From assembly GCA_017616925.1 (NCBI GenBank), contig JAFZXG010000143.1:1-6125 (forward strand): 6,125 bases of DNA, read 5' to 3'. The DNA is from Clostridia bacterium. Its GTDB lineage: Bacteria; Bacillota; Clostridia; Christensenellales; Borkfalkiaceae. The notes under the pieces were generated by a model. The model had not been told where the DNA came from and did no database searches. It saw nothing but the letters and a program-made list of their open reading frames with translations. Within the stretch, counting starts at the first letter, position 1. Every line of letters begins with the position of its first letter. Positions 5,963 through 6,125 of this stretch are shown here, one piece after another. A program made the position numbers and the translations under genes.

Positions 5963-6125
5963 ATTCTTCTATCGTATCCGCAAGGCGCACGAATTCTTCG
6001 GCGGAAAGTTCTTCCCCGCGCGCTTTTTCGTTTAGCCCCGCGCTACGAACTATCTTTTCGGCGGTATCTCTTGTCAATTTACAGCCTAAAATAAGGTTGT
6101 TCACAAGCGTCTTTCTCCTGTTTGA
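5949..6125 (-). CDS. rsmA: 16S rRNA dimethyladenosine transferase RsmA/KsgA, C-terminal end (partial)
   Basis: An open frame entering from the right edge encodes the last 58 residues of a protein and stops at TAG (5951-5949). The fragment begins SNRRKTLVNNLIL and continues with ARGEELSAEEFVRLADTI, which matches the C-terminal helical domain of RsmA (KsgA), where an RRKTL.N.L segment and an R.E.LS.EEF.RLA segment are characteristic. The enzyme dimethylates two adjacent adenosines near the 3' end of 16S rRNA (A1518 and A1519 in E. coli numbering) late in small-subunit assembly. The methyltransferase domain lies outside the window. The gene overlaps rdgB by 14 bases in a different frame. The assignment rests on a short segment but the motif pattern is distinctive. 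Confidence 0.85.
   Translation of the reverse strand, partial: SNRRKTLVNNLILGCKLTRDTAEKIVRSAGLNEKARGEELSAEEFVRLADTIEEYGKN

Overview
The window is a gene-dense bacterial segment with seven protein genes, one of them cut by the right edge. Noncoding space is almost nil apart from one 170-base intergenic region. The content suggests a Firmicutes/Clostridia-like chromosome: GGAG-type ribosome binding sites, tightly overlapping genes, the rsmA-rdgB pair, and a pair of short chromate-transporter (CHR) proteins. This placement is an inference from gene content; no rRNA is present to confirm it. No tRNA, CRISPR array, insertion sequence or attachment site was seen.

Layout, left to right. Positions 7-1017 (+) encode a two-pass membrane HD-GYP protein, a probable cyclic-di-GMP phosphodiesterase; its frame is open to the window edge, so its 5' end is uncertain. 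It converges, with a gap of only 7 bases, on a three-gene minus-strand operon read 4030->1025. That operon encodes an uncharacterised protein with TIM-barrel-like features (4030-3251), a phosphotriesterase-family metal-dependent hydrolase with its full ligand set (3248-2241), and a creatinase/Xaa-Pro-peptidase-fold (M24) protein that has lost most metal ligands (2224-1025). The operon has a recognisable promoter (TATAAT, 17-base spacer, TTGCGT) at 4095-4123.

Further right, also on the minus strand, is a second operon read 6125->4201: the end of rsmA (KsgA, 16S rRNA dimethyltransferase), rdgB (non-canonical purine NTP pyrophosphatase) and two chromate-transporter halves. Successive genes overlap by 14, 1 and 1 bases, implying translational coupling. 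The operon ends at an intrinsic terminator (4112-4143), and the promoter of the next operon overlaps this terminator.

The right-hand operon combines housekeeping (ribosome maturation, nucleotide-pool cleaning) with anion transport. The three-gene operon is the most interesting part: it pairs an apparently intact amidohydrolase-superfamily enzyme with a creatinase-like non-canonical M24 protein and an unrecognised protein. It looks like a small, undescribed catabolic or processing pathway, but no substrate can be assigned from sequence alone.
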